A stretch of DNA of 64,000 nt from NCBI RefSeq assembly GCF_003550175.1, contig NZ_QXDF01000001.1:272501-336500 (forward strand), written 5' to 3'. This document shows positions 1 through 10,775 of this stretch, one piece after another (within the stretch, counting starts at the first letter, position 1; each line of letters starts with the position of its first letter). Position numbers and translations under genes: made by a program. Under the pieces are notes generated by a model. The model searched no databases and had not been told where the DNA came from. It saw nothing but the letters and a program-made list of their open reading frames with translations. This stretch comes from Dichotomicrobium thermohalophilum (GTDB taxonomy: Bacteria > Pseudomonadota > Alphaproteobacteria > Rhizobiales > Rhodomicrobiaceae).

Positions 1-1041
1 GTCGATGGCCAGTTGCTCACCCGGCGGCGAATAATCGGAGAACGACACGGCACGGTTACCCCGGCCATTTTCAGCATTCTCCTCGGCGACAGTAATATCT
101 CCGGGCACTGGCGCGACCGCATCGCCCGTCTCCGCCGTCGCCTCGTCCACATTATCCTGCTCGTCGGGCCTTTGCTCCTGCGACATGCGTGCGATTTGCG
201 CCTGTTGCTGCTCATCGCCGGCCAGCGGAATGCTGCGCTCGCGCCGTGCCGCGGCCAGGTCGCGCTTGATGACAGAGGCGGCAAACTCGGCAAGCTTGCG
301 GTTGCCCTCGGCGGTAAAGCCGATCCCGTTGTTGTCGCGCAGCCGCTTGGTGACGCCCTCGACACTCGGGCCGTAGGCGCTGAAATTCCCGAATTGATCG
401 GAAAAGCCGTTCCAGGTGTCGATATACTTCACCCCGCCGATATAGGCTCGCTCGCGGATGATGCTGTTGATCTGCTCATACTCCGCCCGGCCCTCCTCGT
501 CCGCGACAATCGGGAGGCCCATCCAGTAGACCGCGACCTTCGCTTTGGTCAGCTTCTCGATGATCGAGTCGACCCGCAGCCTGTAGGCTTCCGCCCAGGC
601 TTCGGTACCGAAATCCTCGAAACCGCTGGCCGCGCGGATCCGGCGCCGGTCATTCGTGCCGAGCATGATGACCGCCACGTGCACTGTCTGGTCTTCGAGG
701 ATGTCCTCGATGCGGCGCGACCAGTTGTAACGATCGGGTCGGGCCAGTCCGCTGGAATTCCGAGTCTCCTGTTCGATCTCGATGCTTGCAGACTCGTCCA
801 GTGCTTCCGGCAGGGCGGTCGCGAGCCCGGCAGCCAGGAAGTCGCCAATGACATAGAGCTTGTATTTGTCGGTTTCCGGGAAGGGGTTGATGTAGCTTTG
901 CGTCCAGGCGGGGACGAACGGTGCGTCATCGTCCTGCGCGTGGGCTGTGGCGGTGAGGGCGAAGGCGAGAGCGGCCAACCCAACCGCGAGCTTCGCCGCA
1001 CGAACACCGATCCAATGCCAATTCACTCGCCCACGTACCAT
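1..1041 (-). CDS. DUF459/SGNH-fold secreted protein, C-terminus cut by window edge
   Basis: Exported protein of the DUF459 branch of the SGNH hydrolase superfamily; 347 codons are visible and the C-terminal end lies outside the window. Residues 1-35 form a signal peptide ending ATAHAQ. The SGNH blocks are recognisable: GDFL at 66-69 (block I), GTND at 128-131 (block III) and NGIGFT at 238-243 (block V). The nucleophile Ser of block I is Phe, the block V His is Gly and its Asp is Asn, so classical esterase chemistry looks lost. The start ATG was chosen because it gives a clean signal peptide. It lies just downstream of a lytic transglycosylase on the same strand, which suggests an envelope role (inference). 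Confidence 0.7.
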   Translation of the reverse strand, partial: MVRGRVNWHWIGVRAAKLAVGLAALAFALTATAHAQDDDAPFVPAWTQSYINPFPETDKYKLYVIGDFLAAGLATALPEALDESASIEIEQETRNSSGLARPDRYNWSRRIEDILEDQTVHVAVIMLGTNDRRRIRAASGFEDFGTEAWAEAYRLRVDSIIEKLTKAKVAVYWMGLPIVADEEGRAEYEQINSIIRERAYIGGVKYIDTWNGFSDQFGNFSAYGPSVEGVTKRLRDNNGIGFTAEGNRKLAEFAASVIKRDLAAARRERSIPLAGDEQQQAQIARMSQEQRPDEQDNVDEATAETGDAVAPVPGDITVAEENAENGRGNRAVSFSDYSPPGEQLAID

Positions 1042-1088
1042 ACTGAAACACCTGACGAAAAAATGCGGCAAAACGCGGACGTTTTACC

Positions 1089-2318
1089 CTAACCGGCCTG
1101 GGCCGCACGCATCCTCTTCAGCAGCCGCTTGGTCGGAAAACCGTCCGGAACCATGTTGCGCGACCGTTGAAACGCACGCACTGCTGATTTCGTGTTCGGA
1201 CCTACGATGCCGTCGATCTTTCCGCGCAGGAAACCCATCTCAGCGAGCATTTTTTGGAGCTCTTTGCGCTCGCTGCGCGCCAGAGGCTGCTCGCTGGTGG
1301 GCCAGGATTGCTGGATCGGCCCGAAGCCCATCAGCCGGTCCGCCAAATGCCCGACAGCCAGCGCATAAGCCGTTGCATTATTGTAGCGCTTGATGACGTA
1401 GAAGTTATTAATCAGCAGGAACGCCGGCCCGTTCGCGCCTGCCGGTACGATCAACCGCGCCGGATCAGATGGACGCGGAAACGGTCTGCCGCCGGGCCGC
1501 TTGATCCCGAACTTCGTCCATTCGGCGAGCGTGCGCTGCGTGCGCCCGTCGGCCAGCGCGTAGTCGAAGCCGTCCGGCAGGATGACCTCATAGCCCCATG
1601 TCTCGCCAGTATTCCAGCCTTTCTCCTTCAAAAAATTCGCGGTGGAGGCCAGCGCATCGGAAATCGCTCGCCAGATGTCGCGCGTGCCATCGCCGGTGAA
1701 GTCGACGGCGTAGTCGAGGTAGGTGGTGGGTATGAACTGTGTGTGGCCCATCGCCCCGGCCCACGAGCCTTCCATGTTGGCGACATCGATGTCACCGCTG
1801 TCGAGGATCTTCAGTGCGGCGAGAAGCTGGGTCCGACCGAACTGTGTCCGGTCGCCCGTGTAAGCCAGCGTTGCAAGCGACCGAATAACGCTCTTGTTGC
1901 CCATGAAGGAGCCGTAGCTCGTCTCCATGCCCCAGATCGCGGCGAGGTAGTGACGGTCGACACCGTACTTCTTTTCGATGGCGGCAAACTGATCGGCGTA
2001 ACGGCGAAGCTGCGCGCGACCCTTGCGGATGCGGGCTTGCGAGACAGCGCTGCCCAGATAATCCCAGATCGGTTTGACGAATTCTGCCTGGTTGTTCTGG
2101 GCTTCGAGGATTTCAGGATCGGGCGTCAGTCCGCTCAGAGCCGCGTCCAGCGTTCTCTGCGAAATTCCCTGCGCGGCTGCGTCCGCGCGGAAGCCCTTGA
2201 GCCAGTCGGAAAAGGCCTCATCGGCCTGCGCCGGCAAAACCACCAGCACCTTAACCGCGAACGCAAAAAGCGCGGGCAAGGCGCGCTGAACCCACCTCAT
2301 GCAAGACACCTTATCCAT
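1089..2318 (-). CDS. lytic murein transglycosylase, MltB family (SLT_2) with peptidoglycan-binding domain
   Basis: Predicted to cleave the MurNAc-GlcNAc bond of peptidoglycan non-hydrolytically in the periplasm. The 409-residue product has a signal peptide ending LPAQA near residue 32. The SLT_2 catalytic domain spans about 35-335, with the catalytic Glu at 132 in the WGMETSYG motif, and a PG_binding_1 repeat sits at about 345-405 (LARSERKELQ, then VGPNTKSAVRAFQ). Met7 is an alternative start. The gene is followed by the DUF459 protein on the same strand, only about 47 bases away, so the two are probably co-transcribed. The family is well conserved and the call is secure at family level; which MltB paralogue it is cannot be told. 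Confidence 0.93.
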   Translation of the reverse strand: MDKVSCMRWVQRALPALFAFAVKVLVVLPAQADEAFSDWLKGFRADAAAQGISQRTLDAALSGLTPDPEILEAQNNQAEFVKPIWDYLGSAVSQARIRKGRAQLRRYADQFAAIEKKYGVDRHYLAAIWGMETSYGSFMGNKSVIRSLATLAYTGDRTQFGRTQLLAALKILDSGDIDVANMEGSWAGAMGHTQFIPTTYLDYAVDFTGDGTRDIWRAISDALASTANFLKEKGWNTGETWGYEVILPDGFDYALADGRTQRTLAEWTKFGIKRPGGRPFPRPSDPARLIVPAGANGPAFLLINNFYVIKRYNNATAYALAVGHLADRLMGFGPIQQSWPTSEQPLARSERKELQKMLAEMGFLRGKIDGIVGPNTKSAVRAFQRSRNMVPDGFPTKRLLKRMRAAQAG

Positions 2319-2542
2319 CTCAACCCCGAAGCCCCTCTCTGCGCTTTCGTCTTACCACGCGCCAGCGCGAACTCAAGGCCGGCGGCGCACCAGCGAGTCA
2401 GCATCCCCGATTCGTTGAGATATTGTTAACTAACGGATCGTGAAAAATGTCGGCGCAATTCGCGTTTAATTTTTGCTTCACCTCTCCAACCCACGATCAA
2501 GCTTTCAGTAACCTGCGTCATCGGCAAGGGCACATAGAGGCC

Positions 2543-4696
2543 ATGAGGATCGAATTGGGTTGGGTATCCCGCAACGCGCTGGCGTTCGCGGATGGTCGGC
2601 GTTTTGTTTGCCTTGTTGGCTTTGTTATCGCTGCCGGCGTAATGGCGGGAGCGGCGACAGATGTCCAGGCGCAGATGTCGACCTTCGCCGATAGGTTCGA
2701 GCACTGGCATAACGCCCGCGGTGCGGATTATCGGCAGGAGCGGAGCCACGAGCGGTACGCGCCTGAACCGCGAAACCGGTCCTGGCGGGAGCCACGGGAG
2801 GAAGAGCAGGCCGGCCGGTATCATACTGTCGAAAGTGGTGAAACGCTCTTTCGCATTTCCAAGCGCTATCACGTATCGGTGGAAGCGCTGATGCGTGCGA
2901 ATGGTGTTTCCGATCCGCGTGAACTGCGCGTTGGGCAGCGCCTGACCATCCCCGAAGCCGGCGCGCGAACCAGCTCACCAGTCCTCCAGCGCGATCGCGC
3001 GGAGCGCCCTGAACGGCGGCGCTATACCGAGCCGCGCCCGTCTCCTGACCACGAGTCATCCAGATACGGTGAACCACGCCGAGACTATGCCCCTGACACT
3101 CCCGAAGAGCGCCCCAGGGCGCGCAGGCAGCCTCAGGACCGCCGTGCAGGGTCGGGCCGCGCCGCCCTGCGCCGCCTTGCGGAAACGATGACCGAGCCAG
3201 CGGGCCGCGGTCAGGACAGCGAAATTCCCGCCGGCTATACCTTCTTCGCTCAACTCGTCGGCGCCGATCTGCAAGTCGATCAGATGCTTGACGGCTGGCG
3301 AGACGGGGGCGGCGCCCGGCGCGTCTCAGCCGAACTCGACCTCGACATAATCTATGGGGATGGGCCACGGGCCAACCCTGAAAGGTTCTATGTGCCCTAT
3401 ATCCGCACCGGCCCGCGCCTGAACCGCTCCGGCAAGCGGTATGCCTTGTCGCGGCACATGCCGCCCGCGGGTCACATCTTCGTCACCCAGCTTCAGGCCG
3501 CGCTGATCGAACTGCACAACCGCGCGGTCGACATGCTGATCGAGCGGCATCTGGCGAGCGAGAAGAGCCGCTTTTGCGAAAGCGATGACTGCTCAAACGT
3601 CGAGCTGGCGCGGGCGCTGCCGAAGTCGAAGCAACTGCTTCTCTTCAACGACGCGCGGGAAACGGTCATCCACTACTATCACCGCGTCATCGTGGAGGAC
3701 CTGGTGCCACGCCTGATCGGCGATGAGCGCACGCAGGACATCGTCACCAACGGTCGCGATCTGTTCTTCGCCGCCGGTTTCCGGGACGGCGAAGAGATCA
3801 AGCAGCCGTTTATTCCGAACGAATTTGCCTTGGCGGCCTATCAGTTTACCGCCAGCCAACTGCGAACGAGCTACAAGATGCGCGAAGGCGAACGCGCCCG
3901 GCGCTTCGATCCGAGGTGGCTGGCCGCAAACGGCGGGCAGCACGAACGGCTGCGTTCCGACGACCTCGCGGACTGGCGGTATTTTGTCGACGTTCTTCCC
4001 CAACCGCCGGAGGGATTTAATCGTGCCCGACTGATCGACCCATACCTGGCGTCGGTGCGCCGCGGCTGGCACGAGAACCGTCGGACGCGGAGCACTGCGG
4101 AGGCGATCCTGCTGGCTGGTGCCCGTGCCGGACTGCGGTCGGGTCAGGCCGTGGCGGAAAAGATCCTTCCCGACCTACGCAAGCGCGGCGTTCTCTACCT
4201 CTGGGAGCCGCGCCAGGAGGCGGGCGAAGCCGATGAGCCATGGCGCGGCTATATCCTACCGCCCGACCGACCCACGCGCGAAACCATATCCGGCGAAACG
4301 CCGCTCTGGTACTACGTACTTCAGGAAGCCGACGCGATGGGCGCCCCCACCAGCATCGGCCCGGACACCAGTGCCTATGCGGCCTCCCCCGACGGCGCCC
4401 GCTACGCAGCGGCGGGCGACAGCGTATCCGACGGCCAGCCTCGTATGCGCGGAGGCCACACCCTCGGTCCCGTGGGCGGTACAATCGTCGGGGAGGTGCT
4501 CATCGGGCTGGCAGAGCACTACGCAATCAAGACCGGCAAGGGCCTTGGCTATCGCCCGCCGATCGGCGCCAGCGCATACGGAGAACGCGACCGCTTCACG
4601 CTCACTCGCGCGCGTGGCAACAGCGGCGAACTCGGCGAGCGGTATCTGCTGCGCAATCTGCTGATCGACGCAGGCGTTGCCGTCGCGCTGCGGTGA
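2543..4696 (+). CDS. secreted LysM protein with animal-peroxidase-like domain lacking heme residues
   Basis: A 717-residue exported protein. Residues 1-44 are a signal peptide ending DVQAQ. A LysM peptidoglycan-binding module lies at about 93-137 (YHTVESGETLFRIS...RVGQRLTIP), followed by an Arg/Pro-rich linker to about 215. From about 229 to the end the sequence follows the bacterial animal-heme-peroxidase fold: YTFFAQLVGADLQVD near 232-246, LDLDIIYGDGP, ELHNRAVD, HYYHRVIVEDLVPRLIG and EFALAAYQFTASQLR at 427-441. The distal His position is Ala241, the distal Arg position is about Pro307 and the proximal His is Ala437, so heme peroxidase activity is unlikely. The ATG used here has an AGAGG ribosome site and yields the signal peptide; an in-frame ATG 96 bases upstream is the alternative. 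It probably binds the cell wall (inference). Confidence 0.72.
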   Translation: MRIELGWVSRNALAFADGRRFVCLVGFVIAAGVMAGAATDVQAQMSTFADRFEHWHNARGADYRQERSHERYAPEPRNRSWREPREEEQAGRYHTVESGETLFRISKRYHVSVEALMRANGVSDPRELRVGQRLTIPEAGARTSSPVLQRDRAERPERRRYTEPRPSPDHESSRYGEPRRDYAPDTPEERPRARRQPQDRRAGSGRAALRRLAETMTEPAGRGQDSEIPAGYTFFAQLVGADLQVDQMLDGWRDGGGARRVSAELDLDIIYGDGPRANPERFYVPYIRTGPRLNRSGKRYALSRHMPPAGHIFVTQLQAALIELHNRAVDMLIERHLASEKSRFCESDDCSNVELARALPKSKQLLLFNDARETVIHYYHRVIVEDLVPRLIGDERTQDIVTNGRDLFFAAGFRDGEEIKQPFIPNEFALAAYQFTASQLRTSYKMREGERARRFDPRWLAANGGQHERLRSDDLADWRYFVDVLPQPPEGFNRARLIDPYLASVRRGWHENRRTRSTAEAILLAGARAGLRSGQAVAEKILPDLRKRGVLYLWEPRQEAGEADEPWRGYILPPDRPTRETISGETPLWYYVLQEADAMGAPTSIGPDTSAYAASPDGARYAAAGDSVSDGQPRMRGGHTLGPVGGTIVGEVLIGLAEHYAIKTGKGLGYRPPIGASAYGERDRFTLTRARGNSGELGERYLLRNLLIDAGVAVALR

Positions 4697-4819
4697 GCGG
4701 CTTGACAAGCTCGCCGGCATGGCGCAACCAACACGCGATTTGCCGCAGTCCTGTCGCGATTGCGGCGCAACGAGAGCGTCGGCTGCGATGCCTGCGGCCG
4801 CTCGCGTGTTTGGGACCAT

Positions 4820-5842
4820 ATGATGCCAACTCTTTTTTCGAGACTTGTCCAATCCGTTTGCCTCGCGCTGCTGCTTAGCGCGGTCGTTGTGGCGCCGGCG
4901 CGCGCCCAGGACAGCGAAGAGGCCGCCAGCGAGGCGCAAAGTGCGCCGTCGAGCGTGGAAAAGCGGCTGCGGCGGATCGAGGACAGCCTCATCGACATGC
5001 GCGCAATGATCGGCGCGCTGCAGAGCTTTGCGCCGGGTGATGGCGTCGCCCCGGGGCAAGAGAGTCCAGAGCCGGAAGCCGACATGTCGAGCGAACCCTT
5101 TGGCCAGGGCGAAGATCCGCTCGCGCAATCGGCGCCACAGCCATCGACAGGTCCTGGCCCGGAACTTCAGCAGCTCGAAATCCAGGTGCAAGCGCTGTCC
5201 GCCCAGCTCTCGGAGACAGTGAAACGGCTGAATCGGCTGGAAGCTGCGATCGGGCAGGGTGCTACCGGCGAAACGGACGTGACGGCGCAGCCGCCCGCCG
5301 AGGACGATGCGACGGATATGGCTGCGGAAGATACCGAGCCGGACACGGAAACGGGCTTCGGCACGACGACCGTGCAGACGCCCACTGCGCCTGATGACGA
5401 TTTTGGCGCGTGGGAAGACGAAACCATGAGCGCGCCGACCGACGAGGCCGGGAACCCGGATGCTCAGGCCATGTTCACCCAGGCCTATGACGCGCTGCAG
5501 GCGCAGGACTATGCAGCCGCGCGCGACGGGTTCCAGCAGTTTCTCGAGACTTATCCCGACGATCCGCTGGCCAACGATGCGCGCTACTGGCTCGCTGATG
5601 CTGCCTTCGCGGAAGGCGACTACGTCGTGGCGGCCAACAACTTCGTGAAGGTTTACAACACCGCGCCCACCGGGGAAAAATCCGAGGAGACGCTTTTGAA
5701 GCTGGCGGTGGTGCTGCGCCGGCTGGACCGCCCGGAGTCGGCATGCGACGCGCTGAGCCGTCTCGATGGCCGGCTGGACGGAATGCCCGAGACGTTTCAG
5801 GATCGCGTCGCTGACGAACGCCGCCGTTCGGGCTGCGGATAG
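4820..5842 (+). CDS. cpoB: Tol-Pal associated periplasmic protein CpoB (YbgF)
   Basis: Periplasmic coordinator of the Tol-Pal system and septal peptidoglycan synthesis in characterised relatives. The 340-residue product starts at tandem ATG codons that open a signal peptide ending VAPARAQ. A trimerising coiled coil is seen near residues 35-60 (VEKRLRRIEDSLIDMRAMIG) and a second helical segment at about 118-145, with long Asp/Glu/Pro-rich linkers. C-terminal TPR repeats follow from about 220 (MFTQAYDALQAQDYAAARDGF). tilS and ftsH follow, as in many alphaproteobacteria, but tolQRAB and pal, normally just upstream, are not in the window. Confidence 0.9.
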   Translation: MMPTLFSRLVQSVCLALLLSAVVVAPARAQDSEEAASEAQSAPSSVEKRLRRIEDSLIDMRAMIGALQSFAPGDGVAPGQESPEPEADMSSEPFGQGEDPLAQSAPQPSTGPGPELQQLEIQVQALSAQLSETVKRLNRLEAAIGQGATGETDVTAQPPAEDDATDMAAEDTEPDTETGFGTTTVQTPTAPDDDFGAWEDETMSAPTDEAGNPDAQAMFTQAYDALQAQDYAAARDGFQQFLETYPDDPLANDARYWLADAAFAEGDYVVAANNFVKVYNTAPTGEKSEETLLKLAVVLRRLDRPESACDALSRLDGRLDGMPETFQDRVADERRRSGCG

Positions 5843-5893
5843 TTAACCGCGATCGCGTGCGACCTCAGCGCTTCGCCGGCATATGGGGCTAAG

Positions 5894-7183
5894 GTGTCCG
5901 GCGTGCTGACTCATCAAGACATTGACGCGTTGTTTGCACCGCTGACGCGCTTTTCGCGTGTTGCGCTCGCTGTTTCCGGAGGAGGCGACAGCACGGCTTT
6001 GATGCGGCTAGCGCACCAATGGGCGCAGCAAATCCCGTCCCCGCCGGCGCTGATCGTTCTGACGGTCGATCATTGCTTGCGCCCGGAGTCACGGCAGGAG
6101 GCGGAATGGGTCGGGGAGCAGGCCGATGCGCTCGATCTGCCGCATCACATCCTGACTTGGGAAACCGCCCCGCCGGGAGCCTCGCAGGCCGAAGCGCGGG
6201 AGGCGCGTTACACGCTGCTGGCCGACTTCGCTCGCGCGCAAGGTATCGGCGCAATCGTCACCGCGCATACAGCCGATGATGTGGCCGAGACGTTCCTGAT
6301 GCGGCTGGCGCGCGGCAGCGGCGTGGACGGGCTGGCAGCGATGGCTTCCGAAACGGCCTGGGACGGCGTGGCTGTGCTCCGGCCGTTCCTCGGCGTTTCG
6401 CGGGCTGCGCTTCGCGCCGAGCTCGATGCACGCACGGCCGTATGGCTGGAAGACCCGAGCAACGCCGAGGCGCGGTTTGAACGTGTCAGAATACGCCGCG
6501 CTCTGGATACGCTCGCCGAGCTCGGTGTGACGCGGGCGCGGATGGTCGAAAGCGCCGAACGGCTGAGGCGGGCGCGCGAGGCGATCGACACGGCCGCCGC
6601 TGATTTCATCAATGGACACATCACAGTCAGCCCGGCGGGCTATGTCCGAATTGATGCCAAGGCATTGCGCGGGCTTCCGGAAGAAGTGGCCATTCACGTG
6701 CTCAAGCGGGTGCTTTTGGCCGTGGGCGGGCAGCTTCGCGCGCCGCGCCTGCGCAAGCTGGAGATGCTGGCCGCTCAACTTCGCGCCGGACTCGAGGCTT
6801 CGATGACGCTGGGCGGCTGCGTTATCGCCCCGGAGCCTGGCACGCTAGTGTTCTGCCGCGAGCCGGGAAGGCTGCGCGCGGCACCCCTGACACTCCGCCC
6901 CGGCGAAACCGCGCTCTGGGACCGGCGCTTTCGGATCATGTGCCGTCACTTGCGCCATCCGGTCCGTGTCGCCGCGCTCGGTGAAGACAATGTTACGGCA
7001 TTGCCCAAAGCGGTCCGAGAGCAGCACCCTGCGCCCGCCTTGGCCGCGCTGCCCGCTCTTTACGCAGAGACCCGACTCCTGGGCGTCCCCGTGCGTGGCT
7101 TCGCCCTCACCGATCAGCATCCCGATACCGCAAACTGTGCGGCCGCGTTCATCTGGCACGGTGGCGGCACGGGATATGCATGA
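5894..7183 (+). CDS. tilS: tRNA(Ile)-lysidine synthase TilS
   Basis: Uses ATP and lysine to convert the wobble cytidine of the CAU-anticodon tRNA(Ile) to lysidine, switching its reading from AUG to AUA. The 429-residue product shows the N-type ATP pyrophosphatase loop SGGGDST at 28-34 and the downstream TAHTADDVAETFLMRLARGSG block typical of TilS. The C-terminal part is weakly conserved, as usual. Translation begins at GTG about 50 bases after cpoB; a second GTG three codons later is an alternative. Its place between cpoB and ftsH is the common alphaproteobacterial arrangement. Confidence 0.94.
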   Translation: MSGVLTHQDIDALFAPLTRFSRVALAVSGGGDSTALMRLAHQWAQQIPSPPALIVLTVDHCLRPESRQEAEWVGEQADALDLPHHILTWETAPPGASQAEAREARYTLLADFARAQGIGAIVTAHTADDVAETFLMRLARGSGVDGLAAMASETAWDGVAVLRPFLGVSRAALRAELDARTAVWLEDPSNAEARFERVRIRRALDTLAELGVTRARMVESAERLRRAREAIDTAAADFINGHITVSPAGYVRIDAKALRGLPEEVAIHVLKRVLLAVGGQLRAPRLRKLEMLAAQLRAGLEASMTLGGCVIAPEPGTLVFCREPGRLRAAPLTLRPGETALWDRRFRIMCRHLRHPVRVAALGEDNVTALPKAVREQHPAPALAALPALYAETRLLGVPVRGFALTDQHPDTANCAAAFIWHGGGTGYA

Positions 7184-7221
7184 AACGGAAAGGTTTTCAG
7201 CCGCGACCAGACCGCGCAATG

Positions 7222-7253
7222 CTTGGCAAAGAGAACCACCAACCATATGTTTG
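7222..7253 (+). promoter_or_regulatory. possible RpoH (sigma-32) promoter of ftsH
   Basis: CTTG at 7222-7225 is separated by 18 bases from CATATGTTTG. This fits the alphaproteobacterial heat-shock pattern CTTG-N17/18-CYTATNTNNG at all but one defined position of the -10 block. It lies about 120 bases before the ftsH start. FtsH is a heat-shock protease in many bacteria, so the assignment is plausible but rests on pattern matching only. Confidence 0.4.
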
Positions 7254-7371
7254 TCGTAATGCCGCGCATGGCTGAAAATCGCGTGAGGTACTCGTCTGCA
7301 CTGCGTATCGCTCGGCCCCCCGCCGGGCACGTCCGCTGCGCACGCGAGGCAGCGAAAGGCAAGGACGTCAG

Positions 7372-9312
<1,941 letters not shown>

Positions 9313-9320
9313 GTAACGGC

Positions 9321-9353
9321 GAGGCGGAGGCTTTGGGTCTCCGCCTCTCTTGA
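9321..9353 (+). terminator. hairpin terminator after ftsH
   Basis: A perfect 9-bp stem, GAGGCGGAG with CTCCGCCTC, closes a 9-base loop and is followed by TCTTG. It begins 8 bases after the ftsH stop. The T-run is short, so termination may be partial. Confidence 0.6.
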
Positions 9354-9378
9354 CGCGTCTGGCTTCACAGGCTAATAA
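9350..9378 (+). promoter_or_regulatory. sigma-70 type promoter of rpmB
   Basis: TTGACG (9350-9355), a 17-base spacer and TAATAA (9373-9378) form a good housekeeping promoter directly after the ftsH terminator. The expected transcription start near 9385 leaves a leader of about 60 bases before rpmB. Seen by pattern only. Confidence 0.5.
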
Positions 9379-9443
9379 CAGGGCTTCGCGCGCGGCAGTT
9401 GCGCGCATTTTCGTTTCATCTCACCAATTTTCGGGAGACCGTG

Positions 9444-9761
9444 ATGAGCCGCCGTTGCGAGCTAACAGGCAAGACCGCGCAGACGGGTCATAATGTCAGC
9501 CATGCGAACAACAAGACGCGTCGGCGCTTTCTCCCGAACCTGTGCGATGTGACGCTGATGAGCGATGCGCTCCAGCGCAGCGTGCAGTTGCGGATCAGTG
9601 CGCACGCCCTGCGCACGGTCGATCATCGCGGCGGTCTCGATGCGTTCCTGCTGAAAGCGCCGGATGCGCAGCTTTCGCCCAAGGCGCTCAAGCTCAAGCG
9701 CGAGCTGCGTAAGGTTCTGGCGGAGCGGGAAACCGCCGGCGGGGCTGAAGCGGCGTCGTAA
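9444..9761 (+). CDS. rpmB: 50S ribosomal protein L28
   Basis: Structural protein of the large ribosomal subunit, 105 residues with the C-terminal extension usual in alphaproteobacteria. The sequence opens [28 protein letters not shown], split here as the conserved SRRCELTGK zinc-less N-terminus and [12 protein letters not shown] core. The ATG is preceded by a GGGAGA ribosome site; an upstream in-frame ATG adds 15 residues that do not belong to the family. The gene is monocistronic, with its own promoter, and converges on the esterase-like gene 5 bases away. Confidence 0.97.
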   Translation: MSRRCELTGKTAQTGHNVSHANNKTRRRFLPNLCDVTLMSDALQRSVQLRISAHALRTVDHRGGLDAFLLKAPDAQLSPKALKLKRELRKVLAERETAGGAEAAS

Positions 9762-9766
9762 GCCCC

Positions 9767-10774
9767 TTACTCCATCGCAAAGCGCATTAGCAACGTCCGC
9801 TGCACCGGGTTGTAATTGTCGTCCGACATCACGGTAAGGATGGTGCGGCCCTCGGCATCGGTATGCACGGCGATGGCCTCCATATTGTCGACCATTCGCC
9901 CGTCCTCCGTCTCGTAGAGAACCTCCCCGTCGAGCCGCGCGCCGGGCTTGATGTCTGCCGCGTCGATGCGCCGGATACGCATGAACACGCCGCGCATGAT
10001 GCCGGCGAAATTCCTCTCCAGCACAACAAGGCCGCCATCGGGTAGCGCCGCGGCGTCCGTGATATCGAACATGCGGCTGCGCTTGAGCCGGATCTGCTCG
10101 ACCCTGCCTTCGTGGAACAGCCAGCCAAGGCTGTCGCCGCTGATATGCGCACGCCGCTCGGAGAACGCGATCGCCGCGCCCTCATACGGCCCGTCGCGGA
10201 GAATGGCCAGAGATTCCAGCGCCTTGTTATCGGGCAGCCGGAGCGCCGCCGGCGGAAGCTCAAGCGCGCCGACCGGCGCAGAGAAGTTGGTTCCGTCGAA
10301 TTCGTAGCGGTGGATACGGTGCTTGCCCTCAAAAACAATGTAGTAATCTCCAGCAAGCACGCCCGGCTCGAGGGCGGCGAGCCCCTCGGCGTCATTGAGC
10401 CCGCGCCCGACTTCCGGGTTATCCCATTCATCGCGCAGCACAAGCTTGCCGATCACCGCGTCGCGCACGTCGATGAGCTGTCCGCCGCGCTCCTCGACAC
10501 GCATCTTCAGCCATGAGGTGCGGTCGGAAATTGCGAGCAGTTCGGAGCCGTCGGCGCTTACGGCCAACCCTGAATACCCGCCGAACGGGCCGGCGGAAGA
10601 GCGCAGGACCAGTCCGCCAAGCCAGGTGAGTTTGCCGAAGCGTTTGCGCTGCGGGTTCGCATAATCGAGGATCAGAGGCCGCGTGTCGACGCGGACATCA
10701 CGCGGCTCGGCGGTTGCATTGCCACCTGTCAGCGTGATCAGAAGGGCGGCTGCCCAGAGCCAGTGCCGCGCCAT
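9767..10774 (-). CDS. esterase-like activity of phytase family protein (PF13449 type)
   Basis: A 335-residue exported beta-propeller-like protein. The signal peptide ends near GGNATA (about residue 22). Recognisable family segments include FGGYSGLAVSADGSELLAISD, GLNDAEGLAAL, NKALESLAILRDG and DNMEAIAVHTDAEGRTILTVMSDDN; the Glu and Asp residues in these blocks are the conserved features of the family. Biochemical function is poorly defined for these proteins. It starts one base after the mepA stop, so the two genes are almost certainly translated from one message. Confidence 0.8.
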   Translation of the reverse strand: MARHWLWAAALLITLTGGNATAEPRDVRVDTRPLILDYANPQRKRFGKLTWLGGLVLRSSAGPFGGYSGLAVSADGSELLAISDRTSWLKMRVEERGGQLIDVRDAVIGKLVLRDEWDNPEVGRGLNDAEGLAALEPGVLAGDYYIVFEGKHRIHRYEFDGTNFSAPVGALELPPAALRLPDNKALESLAILRDGPYEGAAIAFSERRAHISGDSLGWLFHEGRVEQIRLKRSRMFDITDAAALPDGGLVVLERNFAGIMRGVFMRIRRIDAADIKPGARLDGEVLYETEDGRMVDNMEAIAVHTDAEGRTILTVMSDDNYNPVQRTLLMRFAME

Positions 10775-10775
10775 G

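Noticed and set aside
13-1092. 359-codon plus-strand frame at the left edge
   Set aside because: The minus strand encodes a signal peptide plus SGNH blocks over the same bases; the plus-strand product has no domain features.
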